Below, piece by piece: positions 1 to 7,616 of a stretch of 9,792 bases of DNA. Below the pieces are notes generated by a model. That model searched no databases and had not been told where the DNA came from. It saw nothing but the letters and a program-made list of their open reading frames with translations. The translations under genes were made by a program, and so were the position numbers. The first letter of the stretch is position 1. Each line of letters begins with the position of its first letter. Origin of the DNA: Psychromonas sp. GTDB lineage: Bacteria; Pseudomonadota; Gammaproteobacteria; Enterobacterales; Psychromonadaceae. Location: the NCBI GenBank assembly GCA_023145575.1, contig JAGLDN010000040.1, forward strand, positions 1 to 9,792, read 5' to 3'.

Positions 1-87
1 ACGTTCGGTTTAAAAACGAAGCTTTCCAACAAAGCACAAAAAGCAGCAATTGAAGCCTTACGCCTTGTGCTGGTCTCAACTGCGTAA
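1..87 (+). CDS. Transposase C-terminus, partial (IS copy A)
   Basis: The frame is open from the first base to a TAA at 85-87 and gives 28 residues beginning TFGLKTKLSNKAQKAA and ending LVSTA. This basic, Lys/Ala-rich helical tail resembles the C-termini of IS4/IS701-type DDE transposases. The stop codon lies inside the 17-bp sequence that recurs inverted at 9057-9073, as expected when a transposase gene runs into its element's right terminal repeat. The rest of the gene lies outside the window, so its intactness is unknown. Family is inferred from the tail and from the N-terminal relic at 9113. Belonging to a mobile element is much surer than the family. Confidence 0.6.
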   Translation, partial: TFGLKTKLSNKAQKAAIEALRLVLVSTA

Positions 88-95
88 CATCAGTT
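79..95 (+). repeat. Right terminal inverted repeat of IS copy A
   Basis: ACTGCGTAACATCAGTT is the exact reverse complement of 9057-9073. Similarity stops just outside (ATTTTAATT here against TTTAAATC there), so position 95 is the probable outer tip. The transposase stop codon is embedded in it. No target-site duplication can be checked because the other end of this copy is outside the window. Confidence 0.7.
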
Positions 96-405
96 ATTTT
101 AATTATTTTAATAGCTCATCATAGGTATTGCAGTTATGTACTTTTAAATTGAATCTGGCTGTCTTTAATGAAGTAGCTAAGCGATACAGAACTTGAGGCT
201 AACGATCCTTCTATTTTTTATATTTTCATGATCTCACATGGGGATCACAAAGGAAGATAATGGATATGATCAACACTAAATTTGGGGAATGCGCCTTATG
301 ACAGGTCATATGGGTGATAGACACATGCGAGTTCAAAATGTATTGCCCAATTCGCATTATGAGGTAACATAGTATACTAAAGAAACTCATCAATTGAGGT
401 TAAAG
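96..405. other. Spacer between IS copy A and ygfZ
   Basis: No gene of normal size is supported on either strand. Two tiny overlapping frames exist: 260-301 (13 aa, MDMINTKFGECAL, with a good AAAGGA ribosome-binding site at 249-254) and 289-372 (27 aa, starting MRLMTGHMGDRHMRVQ). Joined by a -1 shift they could be a leader peptide pair or a remnant of a broken gene, but I recognise no family. A TGATC...GATCA inverted repeat lies just before them. The spacer also carries the likely ygfZ promoter at 351-378. Confidence 0.4.
351..378 (+). promoter_or_regulatory. Possible sigma-70 promoter of ygfZ
   Basis: TATACT at 373-378 is a good -10 hexamer; TTCGCA at 351-356 is a 4-of-6 match to a -35 with a 16-bp spacer. 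Transcription would start near 385, leaving about 20 nt of leader with the GAGG ribosome-binding site. The weak -35 keeps confidence low. Confidence 0.3.
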
Positions 406-1383
406 ATGCTTGAACTTAATCAATTAGAAAATATTAGCCATTTACCCGATCTAGTTTTATGTCCACTTGATAGCTGGGATTTGATCTGCGTTCAAGGCGA
501 ACAACGCATTGAGTTTTTACAAGGACAGCTCACATGTGATTTAAAGGAAATGAAGCCAGGTGATCAAACACTCGCCGCGCAATGTGATCCTCACGGGAAA
601 GTTTGGAGTATTTTACGCGTTCTTGTATTAGAAGATCGTATTTTACTAACACAACCCAGCTCTGTCACTAAAATACAGCTACCAGAATTACAAAAATATG
701 CTGGATTTTCTAAAGTAGAAATAAAAAAAGAAACTGAATTTAAAGCATTTGGTTTAGCAGGAAGTAAATCAGCGCAATACATCACAAACAAAATTGATAT
801 CGCCGCGACTCATAATAAATCTCAACTGCTTCCAGCGGGCGGCATTCTCATCAAGCAGCCTTACCCATCACTTCGCTACCTTGTTGTCCTTCAAAAAGAT
901 ATAGCTAAAAGTCTTATCGACGAGATTAAAGACTCTATCGCTATATTTGATGATAGTCTTTGGAATGCTATGAATATCGCATCAGGCATCGCTTTTATCT
1001 GCGCAGAAACCTCCAATAAATACACACCTCAAATGCTTAACTTACAGCTCCTTGACGGAATTTGTTATACGAAAGGCTGTTATATTGGGCAAGAAAATAT
1101 CGCCAGAGAAAAATACAGAGGCGCAAACAAACGGTCACTCTTTATTTTAACTGGACGAGCAACTGCTACACCGAAAGCAGGTGATAATGTAGAAATTTTA
1201 ATAGGTGAAAACTACAAGCGGATCGGAAATGTTGTCTCAGGGTGTAAATATGGAGATGGTCATATTGAAGTACTAGCCGTTTTACCAAGCGACACTAACG
1301 AAAACAAAATTTACCACATTAAAGAAATTGAAGCGTCAACACTTTATTACACAGCACTTCCTTATCAACAAAAACAGGACTAA
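406..1383 (+). CDS. ygfZ: Folate-binding Fe-S protein YgfZ
   Basis: YgfZ is a GcvT-like, tetrahydrofolate-dependent cytosolic protein that helps maintain certain Fe-S enzymes, including the radical-SAM enzyme MiaB. The family signature K-G-C-Y-I-G-Q-E is present with its conserved Cys at residue 225, preceded by the typical PQMLNLQ segment and followed by YRGANKRSL. The N-terminal part carries FLQGQLTCDL and AAQCDPHGKVWS, both close to the E. coli counterparts. Length is 325 aa, normal for the family. ATG 406 is chosen because GAGG at 396-399 lies 6 nt upstream; an in-frame TTG at 394 would add four residues but overlaps that site. A 95-nt gap separates it from cyaA downstream. The usual E. 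coli neighbour sdhE (ygfY) is not present upstream. The gene appears intact. Confidence 0.92.
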   Translation: MLELNQLENISHLPDLVLCPLDSWDLICVQGEQRIEFLQGQLTCDLKEMKPGDQTLAAQCDPHGKVWSILRVLVLEDRILLTQPSSVTKIQLPELQKYAGFSKVEIKKETEFKAFGLAGSKSAQYITNKIDIAATHNKSQLLPAGGILIKQPYPSLRYLVVLQKDIAKSLIDEIKDSIAIFDDSLWNAMNIASGIAFICAETSNKYTPQMLNLQLLDGICYTKGCYIGQENIAREKYRGANKRSLFILTGRATATPKAGDNVEILIGENYKRIGNVVSGCKYGDGHIEVLAVLPSDTNENKIYHIKEIEASTLYYTALPYQQKQD

Positions 1384-1478
1384 CAATTTAAAACTAAACT
1401 GAAATATTCAAATTAAAGTGTTAAAATGCTTTCATATTTAATCGGAACCTTCACTTTTTAATTTAATGCGAGTTTCAT

Positions 1479-3998
1479 TTGAATTCAATAATTAGCAATT
1501 TGCATCTGTTGCGCGAAAAAAGAGACAAGTTCAACCGCATACGACTTCAGGCCGCACAAATGTTAATGAGTGTCGATGAAGCAAATATATTTCAAATCCT
1601 CCCCCTTCTTTTTCATTTAAATCTAAACGGTTTTCCAGGGTATATTAAAGGCAATGTGCCCTCTGGCATTTGTCAGTTCAGTATCAATGAAAAAAATCGC
1701 TCACATGCTCATTCCTTTCTTGGTGTTAGCATTCCACCTGAAAAAATAAAAATATCACCCGAAATAATTGGTCTCTATGCGATGGGGAGTACCTCCTCTA
1801 TCGGACAATCTTCTGAAAGTGATGTTGACATTTGGATCTGTTATTCACCGAACATTGCCACTGATCGTATCCAACTTTTAAATAAAAAATCATGGAAGGT
1901 AAGCCAATGGGCAGAAAACTTAGGGGTTGAGCTCAATTTTTTTTTAGTGCCTGATAACAAATTTCGCCTTCAAAATATATCAGGGTTAACTTCTAACGAT
2001 TGTGGCTCTTCTCAGCACATGTTATTACTCGATGAGTTTTACAGAACCGCTTTGCGTGTTGCTGGCAAACGTATTCTTTGGTATCACATTCCGATTGAGC
2101 ATGAAAAAAATTATGATGCTTACATTAAAGATGCTTATGCAAAAAAAATCATCATCAAAAATGACTGGCTCGACTTAGGTGGATTAAATCATATCCCCGC
2201 TGAAGAGTACTTTGGCGCGACACTTTGGCAATTATATAAAGGTATTGATACACCCTACAAATCGCTTTTAAAAGCAATTCTTATGGAAGCATACTCTAAG
2301 GAATATCCTAATGTACAGTTAATTTCAACCTGTTACAAAGAAAACTTCCAGGCAGCAACCGATTATAATGAGCAACATGATCCTTACTGCCTCATCTTAG
2401 AAAAAGTATGCTCATACTTAAAAAGTATTCGAGATGTAGAGCGCCTAAACCTCGTATGCATTGCTTTTTATTTTAAAACAAAAATGAAATTATCAAAACC
2501 AATCGAATATAAACAGGCGCTCTGGCGAGGAGATATCCTCGATCAATACCTCACGCAATGGCAATGGTCACCTACTGAACTTATACGATTAGATGATCGT
2601 GAAAACTGGAAGGTAAGAGAAGTTCGACGCGCAAAAAAAAGGTTACTGAATGCTTTTATGACAAGCTACCGAAGTTTATTACATTTTGCGCGAGAAAATC
2701 GTATTGCAAATTCAATTAGTGCTGAAGATATTGGCATTCTTTCTAGAAAAATATATGCTGCCTACGAAGATTTACCTGATAAAATAGAGTTTATTAACCT
2801 AAAAATTTCTAGCAATATGTATGAGCCTAATTTAAGTTTGATTCAGGCCCCGAAAAGCAAAAACACGAAAGCTGGCTGGTATCTTTATAATTCGACATTA
2901 GATAAATTCACACTTGCGAATACCCCTAATATCCTGTCCGCGCCTTATATCTCAAAGATCCTCGCATGGAGCTATCTAAATGGCTTATACGAAGAGGAAA
3001 CAAAACTACACATTTATAATCACGGCTCAGATATCACTCACAGCAAACTTAATTTATTCATGAAAAATATTTATGATGTTTTTCCAATGTACACACCAAA
3101 AACAACAAATCAAGCGCTGATAAAACCTTGTGAAATAAAACAACTGACAATATTTCTGAATTTTGAAAAAGACCCAACGTTATTCTGTAGCCCTGCCCAA
3201 AGAACACATGAAAAAGCTGTGGTGAATGTATTTTCTTACGGTGTCAATCAAGAGTGTTTAATTGGTAGCATTGATCTTCTTTACCGAAACTCATGGAATG
3301 AAGTGTACACATTGCATTTCAATAAAAACTATTCTGTTGTCGATACATTAAATACTATTTTAGGGAAAATGCATCAAGATGCGATACACCCAGAACAACT
3401 TCACGTATTCAACTATAGTAGTAAATTTAATGAGGAAATTAAATTAGCATACAAAGCAACCTTACTTAAATACATTAACATACGGCTAAACAGCAAGGAC
3501 GAAAAAAAAGTTCAAATCATGCGCGTTGCGGGTGAAAAATTTGCGTTTCACTTTAGCCGCAGCGGTGTATCATTACAACATCTGAAAAATAACACTGATA
3601 TGTATACTCATATAACAGAAAATAAACTGCTAGCTTCCAAATACAGTGTAACAGATGCATATTATGAGAAAACCCCCGAAATAATAACCTCCAATGTTAG
3701 TGAAGGGATCATACAGTTTTTCTTTGAGAATTTTCCTGGTGGTTTTAATGTTTATGTTGTAAACGAAAAAAACGAAATCATAGCGTTTCATGAACTAACC
3801 GTAAGCAAAGACGAGCTTGTTCAAAAAGTTAATCGCTTTTATGCATCAAAAGACAGCGAAAAAATGCAAGCAATGTCGCCTGCTAACTTTAATTTACCGC
3901 AGTTTTACGATATCACACTTGTCGTAGGAGAAGAGATGAAAATGACAACCTTTAAAAGTTCACATGCCATTGCAACGGAATCTTTAATAAACAATTAA
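1479..3998 (+). CDS. cyaA: Class I adenylate cyclase (TTG start)
   Basis: This soluble enzyme makes cAMP from ATP for the CRP global regulator; in enteric bacteria its activity is modulated by phosphorylated EIIA-Glc of the sugar PTS. The catalytic domain shows GSTSSIGQ (103-110) followed by SDVDIW (114-119), with metal-binding Asp115 and Asp117, then LLLDEFYRTA and AGKRILW with a conserved Lys197. The EYFGATLWQLYKGID block follows. The C-terminal regulatory half keeps GSIDLLYRNSWNEV (596-609), GKMHQDA (629-635), SEGIIQFFFE and NFNLPQFY near the end. Length is 839 aa against 848 in E. coli, so it is complete. The start is TTG 1479: the frame has a stop at 1464-1466, no ATG lies between, and the next in-frame ATG is near residue 28, inside conserved sequence. 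The upstream SD is weak (GCGAG). E. coli cyaA also starts with UUG. I see no convincing promoter or CRP site in 1384-1478, so readthrough from ygfZ is possible. Confidence 0.95.
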   Translation: MNSIISNLHLLREKRDKFNRIRLQAAQMLMSVDEANIFQILPLLFHLNLNGFPGYIKGNVPSGICQFSINEKNRSHAHSFLGVSIPPEKIKISPEIIGLYAMGSTSSIGQSSESDVDIWICYSPNIATDRIQLLNKKSWKVSQWAENLGVELNFFLVPDNKFRLQNISGLTSNDCGSSQHMLLLDEFYRTALRVAGKRILWYHIPIEHEKNYDAYIKDAYAKKIIIKNDWLDLGGLNHIPAEEYFGATLWQLYKGIDTPYKSLLKAILMEAYSKEYPNVQLISTCYKENFQAATDYNEQHDPYCLILEKVCSYLKSIRDVERLNLVCIAFYFKTKMKLSKPIEYKQALWRGDILDQYLTQWQWSPTELIRLDDRENWKVREVRRAKKRLLNAFMTSYRSLLHFARENRIANSISAEDIGILSRKIYAAYEDLPDKIEFINLKISSNMYEPNLSLIQAPKSKNTKAGWYLYNSTLDKFTLANTPNILSAPYISKILAWSYLNGLYEEETKLHIYNHGSDITHSKLNLFMKNIYDVFPMYTPKTTNQALIKPCEIKQLTIFLNFEKDPTLFCSPAQRTHEKAVVNVFSYGVNQECLIGSIDLLYRNSWNEVYTLHFNKNYSVVDTLNTILGKMHQDAIHPEQLHVFNYSSKFNEEIKLAYKATLLKYINIRLNSKDEKKVQIMRVAGEKFAFHFSRSGVSLQHLKNNTDMYTHITENKLLASKYSVTDAYYEKTPEIITSNVSEGIIQFFFENFPGGFNVYVVNEKNEIIAFHELTVSKDELVQKVNRFYASKDSEKMQAMSPANFNLPQFYDITLVVGEEMKMTTFKSSHAIATESLINN

Positions 3999-4424
3999 TA
4001 TACCAACGTGAGGATAAATGCGAATTAAGCAAGGCAAATAGTGCCAAGCTGCTAGGCACCAAAGGAGCTATTAAAATAAAGACTTTAATTATTAACGAGA
4101 AGTTCTAGGTCGACATTTTATAAGGTTGTTGATTGGTGAAGGTTGCCTAGCCCAGTAGTGCGTCATTTCGGCTTTTCTGAAAACAAGGTTGCCACATGTT
4201 TCAACAATTGAAAAGGGAGTAACCCTAAAAAATTAACATCTTTCCGTTAATTCTACCGACAAATGATTAGCGTAGTTAATCGTTGATATGTGACATGTTG
4301 CGCCTTATTCTGATCATTGAATTCGTGCCTAATGTTTCATTTTTTTCGTAACATGGCGATATGCTCATTACCATTGAAGGTGCAAAATATTGTAGTAACT
4401 TCATGTTGCTTTTGGCATATGTAA
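3999..4424. other. Spacer between convergent cyaA and mutS, no gene seen
   Basis: This 426-bp stretch separates two genes that end towards each other. All frames are broken by stops within short distances. It holds several inverted repeats: GTGCC/GGCAC at 4041-4045 and 4055-4059; GCTAGGCA at 4051-4058 matching TGCCTAGC at 4144-4151; and TTTCAA-CAA-TTGAAA at 4199-4213. None is followed by a clear T-run in the direction either gene would need, so no intrinsic terminator is called. It may be decayed sequence or hold an unrecognised RNA; nothing distinguishes these. Confidence 0.5.
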
Positions 4425-6998
4425 TTACACAGTTTCTTTTAATTTATAAATTAAATTTAATGCTTGTTTTGCGCTTATCTCATCAGGGTTAATATTTTCT
4501 AATACTTTAACTACTTTATGTTTTTCTATTTGATCTAATAAGCGGGTTTGAAGCGGGGGGCTATCATTATTTACTGACTCTCTATTGAATGAATTAAACT
4601 CAAGTTCTTTGAGTTTAAGCTGTGCGTTTTTAACAACGGCGAGTGGTACGCCAGCAAGCGCCGCAACTTGCAGACCATAGCTTTTGTTTGCGGCTCCTTC
4701 TTGCAGAGCATGTAAAAACACAATACCATCATCATGTTCAACGGCATCTAAGTGAACATTCACTAACTCTTTAATGCTTTCTGGTAGCTTGGTTAGCTCA
4801 AAGTAGTGTGTTGCAAAAAGTGTATAGGCCTGAATGTTGATCGCAAGCTCTTCTACACATGCCCAAGCAAGCGATAAACCATCAAAGGTGCTCGTACCTC
4901 GCCCAATTTCATCCATTAAAACCAAACTATTTTTGGTTGCATTATGTAAAATATTTGCGGTTTCAGTCATTTCTACCATAAAGGTAGATCGTCCACTTGC
5001 TAAATCATCCGATGCGCCAATGCGGGTAAAAATTCTATCTATAGGCCCTATTTTTGCACTTTGTGCAGGAATGAAACTACCAATATTTGCTAGTAATACG
5101 ATTAAAGCAACTTGACGCATATACGTTGACTTTCCGCCCATATTGGGACCAGTAATAATTAACATTCTACGCTGATCATTAAGCTTCACTGGGTTCGCAA
5201 TAAAAGGGGTTTTATTGACATGCTCAACGACAGGGTGGCGACCTTCTTCAATCTTAATACCTTGTACAGCTTGTAAATCAGGCCGGACATAATTGAGCGT
5301 TAATGCACGCTCTGCCAAATTATTCAAGACATCAAGCTCGGCTAAGGCTTGCGCTGTAAATTGCAGTTGTTGCAAATAAGGCATTAATTGATCAATTAAC
5401 TGACCATAGAGCTTTTTCTCGAGTGCGAGCGATTTCCCTTGGCTTGAAAGCACTTTATCTTCATGCTCTTTAAGCTCTGCTATAATAAATCGTTCAGTAT
5501 TTTTGAGTGTTTGGCGACGGACATAATGTGCAGGCGCGGCATCAGATTCGCGTCGACTCATTTCAATATAGTAGCCGTGTACACGGTTATAGCCTACTTT
5601 TAATGTTGCAATTCCGGTTGATGCCCGCTCTCTGATTTCAAGTTCATCAAGATAATCGGTTGCCCCTTTGGCAAGGTATCGCCATTTGTCTAATTCTTCA
5701 TTATATCCAGCTGCCATAACACCACCATCTCGAATAATAACCGGTGGGTTTTCAATTAATGCTTGTTGCAACAGGGCTAATAATTCAGGATAACGCCCCA
5801 TTTGTTTGCTCAATTTACTCACTAACTCTTTAGGTAATTCAAGGAGCAATTTTTGCAGTTCAGGCAGTAAATTAAATGCACTTCGTAAGCGTGTTAAATC
5901 ACGAGGACGAGCACTGCGTAATGCTAGGCGTGCAATCACTCGTTCAATATCACCTATTTGTTTTAATTGCTGAGCAAGCGGCTGACAAAGATCAAACTCA
6001 ATAATTGTTTGAATCATTGTTTGACGATAATTTAAAATATTGAAATTTCGAATGGGCCTGTGGATCCAACGTTTTAATAAGCGACTTCCCATTGGTGTGG
6101 CGGTAAAATCTAATACTTCTGCAAGCGTATTATCAGATCCCCCCGATAAATTTTGTGTTAACTCTAAATTTCTCCGTGTTGCAGCATCTAAAATAACACT
6201 GTCAATGTTGCGCTCTAATTTAATAGATTGTAAGTGTGGCAGAGCCATGCGTTGCGTGTCTTTAATATATTGAAGCAATGCGCCAGCCGCGCATAATGCA
6301 ATTTCTGATCGTTCGACACCAAAGCCAATAAGATCTTTTGTGTTAAACTGTTGATTAAGTATTTTCTTGCTTGTTTCAAGGTCAAACTCCCATTCTGGGC
6401 GGCGGCGAATAGTAGTTAAATGCTCAAGAATATCTATCCGATTAAAGTTTTCAGGGTAAAGTAATTCCGCTGGGTTTAAGCGTTGTATCTCGGATTGCAA
6501 TGTTTCTACCTGTTCAAACTGATTGATAATAAAGCGCCCGCTACCAATATCCAAACTCGCAATTGCAAAGGTATTTTGTTGTTGGTAAATAGCACAAAGT
6601 AAATTGTCTTGGCGATAATCGAGTAACGCCTCATCCGTTAACGTACCAGGCGTAATTATGCGAACTATTTTTCGTTCAACAGGGCCGTTTGACATAGCAG
6701 GATCGCCAATTTGTTCACAAATGGCAACGGACTCACCAAGATTTATTAATTTTGTAAGATATGTCTCAACGCTGTGATAAGGTACACCCGCCATTGGAAT
6801 GGCATTACCCCCTGTTTTTCCACGCTGGGTCAATGAAATGCCGAGTAATTGTGATCCTTTGCGCGCATCATCAAAAAACATCTCGTAAAAATCACCCATG
6901 CGATAAAATAATAGTGTTTCAGGGACTTCACTTTTGATGGTTAAAAATTGCTGCATCATTGGAGTATGTTGCTTTAGTTCTTGCTCTGTTGGTTTCAT
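4425..6998 (-). CDS. mutS: DNA mismatch repair ATPase MutS
   Basis: MutS scans DNA as a dimer, binds mispairs and small loops, and recruits MutL on ATP binding. The mismatch-reading Phe-x-Glu motif is present (GDFYEMF, Phe37 and Glu39). The connector, lever and clamp regions follow without gaps, including the conserved GYNRVHGYYIE around 469-479. The ATPase shows Walker A GPNMGGKS (617-624), the signature ASDDLASGRSTFMVEM (662-677), Walker B VLMDEIGRG with Asp696-Glu697, and ATHYFEL with His731. The C-terminal helix-turn-helix tetramer segment ends NLIYKLKETV, like the E. coli end. Length is 857 aa against 853 in E. coli: intact, so there is no sign of a mutator genotype here. The start at 6998 gives the family N-terminus MKPTEQELKQHTPMMQQ; an upstream in-frame ATG at 7049 would add 17 unrelated hydrophobic residues overlapping pncC. 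A weak AAGTG lies about 8 nt before the start. Confidence 0.97.
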   Translation of the reverse strand: MKPTEQELKQHTPMMQQFLTIKSEVPETLLFYRMGDFYEMFFDDARKGSQLLGISLTQRGKTGGNAIPMAGVPYHSVETYLTKLINLGESVAICEQIGDPAMSNGPVERKIVRIITPGTLTDEALLDYRQDNLLCAIYQQQNTFAIASLDIGSGRFIINQFEQVETLQSEIQRLNPAELLYPENFNRIDILEHLTTIRRRPEWEFDLETSKKILNQQFNTKDLIGFGVERSEIALCAAGALLQYIKDTQRMALPHLQSIKLERNIDSVILDAATRRNLELTQNLSGGSDNTLAEVLDFTATPMGSRLLKRWIHRPIRNFNILNYRQTMIQTIIEFDLCQPLAQQLKQIGDIERVIARLALRSARPRDLTRLRSAFNLLPELQKLLLELPKELVSKLSKQMGRYPELLALLQQALIENPPVIIRDGGVMAAGYNEELDKWRYLAKGATDYLDELEIRERASTGIATLKVGYNRVHGYYIEMSRRESDAAPAHYVRRQTLKNTERFIIAELKEHEDKVLSSQGKSLALEKKLYGQLIDQLMPYLQQLQFTAQALAELDVLNNLAERALTLNYVRPDLQAVQGIKIEEGRHPVVEHVNKTPFIANPVKLNDQRRMLIITGPNMGGKSTYMRQVALIVLLANIGSFIPAQSAKIGPIDRIFTRIGASDDLASGRSTFMVEMTETANILHNATKNSLVLMDEIGRGTSTFDGLSLAWACVEELAINIQAYTLFATHYFELTKLPESIKELVNVHLDAVEHDDGIVFLHALQEGAANKSYGLQVAALAGVPLAVVKNAQLKLKELEFNSFNRESVNNDSPPLQTRLLDQIEKHKVVKVLENINPDEISAKQALNLIYKLKETV

Positions 6999-7010
6999 AT
7001 TTATACACTT

Positions 7011-7039
7011 AATAAAAAAGGGAAAGAAAATGCATTCAA
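7011..7039 (-). promoter_or_regulatory. Possible mutS promoter overlapping the pncC start
   Basis: On the minus strand TTGAAT (complement of 7034-7039) and TTTATT (complement of 7011-7016) are 17 bp apart, each matching consensus at 4 of 6 positions. The -35 would lie inside the first codons of pncC. With only 31 bp between the two start codons, a mutS promoter must overlap pncC or lie inside it, but this particular pair is a guess by eye. Confidence 0.22.
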
Positions 7040-7524
7040 ATAACAGCATCCAAAAATCAGCCGAATTATTAGGTAAAAAACTGCTTAAGGCAGGGCTGAT
7101 TGTATCGACCGCTGAATCATGTACAGGCGGAGGAGTAGCATACGCTATTACCGAAATTTCTGGAAGTTCTCAATGGTTTGATCGTGGATTTGTTACCTAC
7201 TCTAATGAGTCAAAAGTGGAAATGCTAGGTGTAAAAAACAAAACACTAGAAACAAGCGGTGCAGTATCACAAAATATAGTCATAGAAATGGCTAGAGGCG
7301 CTGTAAAAAACTCTAAAGCGGATATTGCAGTTGCGATTAGCGGTATTGCAGGACCGAACGGAGGCTCTGATGACAAACCTGTTGGTACTGTTTGTATTTC
7401 TTGGTACAGCGCACATAAAAAAGGTAAAACAGCTACTTATATTTTTGTTGGCGGGCGTAACGCGATAAGATGCCAAGCAATACAAATGGCTTTAGTCGGC
7501 TTGATCGAATTAGCGAAAAATTAA
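7030..7524 (+). CDS. pncC: Nicotinamide-nucleotide amidohydrolase PncC (CinA C-terminal family)
   Basis: PncC hydrolyses nicotinamide mononucleotide to nicotinate mononucleotide and ammonia, recycling pyridine nucleotide released for example by NAD-dependent DNA ligase. The protein is the stand-alone CinA C-terminal domain, 164 aa, like E. coli YgaD/PncC (165 aa); the N-terminal molybdopterin-binding-like domain of full CinA is absent. Conserved blocks are STAESCTGGG (26-35), ISGSSQWFDRGFVTYSNESK (43-62), SGAVS (76-80) and ISGIAGPNGG followed by KPVGTV (103-121). ATG 7030 has a GGGAAAG ribosome-binding site about 4-10 nt upstream; earlier in-frame ATGs from 6934 lie inside mutS on the other strand and add no conserved sequence. 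It diverges from mutS and is followed after 92 bp by recA. The gene is often labelled cinA in this position. Confidence 0.9.
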   Translation: MHSNNSIQKSAELLGKKLLKAGLIVSTAESCTGGGVAYAITEISGSSQWFDRGFVTYSNESKVEMLGVKNKTLETSGAVSQNIVIEMARGAVKNSKADIAVAISGIAGPNGGSDDKPVGTVCISWYSAHKKGKTATYIFVGGRNAIRCQAIQMALVGLIELAKN

Positions 7525-7588
7525 AAACACTTAAAAGTAAGTAATGTGTAAATATAATTTTAGCTGTTTATTGATGCCGCTAATTAAA

Positions 7589-7611
7589 TATAACACTATA
7601 TAAAATAGGGA
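7589..7611 (+). promoter_or_regulatory. recA -10 candidate and ribosome-binding site
   Basis: In the AT-rich pncC-recA gap (7525-7616) TATAAC at 7589-7594 is the best placed -10; no good -35 lies 16-18 bp upstream (TTTATT at 7567-7572 is weak). A second run, TATATAAAAT at 7597-7606, would put the start within the SD. AGGGA at 7607-7611 is the recA ribosome-binding site, 5 nt before ATG. No CTG-N10-CAG LexA box is present in the gap. Confidence 0.3.
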
Positions 7612-7616
7612 TAATT

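Noticed and set aside
1426..1461. 11-codon leader ORF before cyaA
   Set aside because: No ribosome-binding site and no attenuator-like structure; likely chance in AT-rich DNA.
3998..4108. Open frame after cyaA containing NSAKLLGTKGAIKIKT
   Set aside because: No start codon or ribosome-binding site in frame, no recognised family, and it ends within a few dozen codons.
4214..4228. Possible mutS terminator (AGGG/CCCT followed by TTTT on the minus strand)
   Set aside because: The stem is only 4 bp and lies about 200 nt beyond the mutS stop.
4834..5115. Plus-strand open frame inside mutS
   Set aside because: It lies antisense to the highly conserved MutS ATPase domain, and the peptide resembles nothing; a shadow of mutS coding.
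6040..6273. Plus-strand open frame inside mutS
   Set aside because: Antisense shadow of the MutS core region with no ribosome-binding site or family features.
6934..7029. Upstream extension of pncC to ATG 6934
   Set aside because: The extra residues are antisense to the MutS N-terminus; ATG 7030 has its own ribosome-binding site and fits the family length.
6999..7049. Upstream extension of mutS to ATG 7049
   Set aside because: Adds 17 hydrophobic residues not found in the family and overlaps the pncC start; MKPTEQELKQ at 6998 is the family N-terminus.
7373..7426. CTG...CAG pair in pncC as a possible LexA box
   Set aside because: The spacing is 16 nt rather than the required 10, and it lies far upstream within coding sequence.
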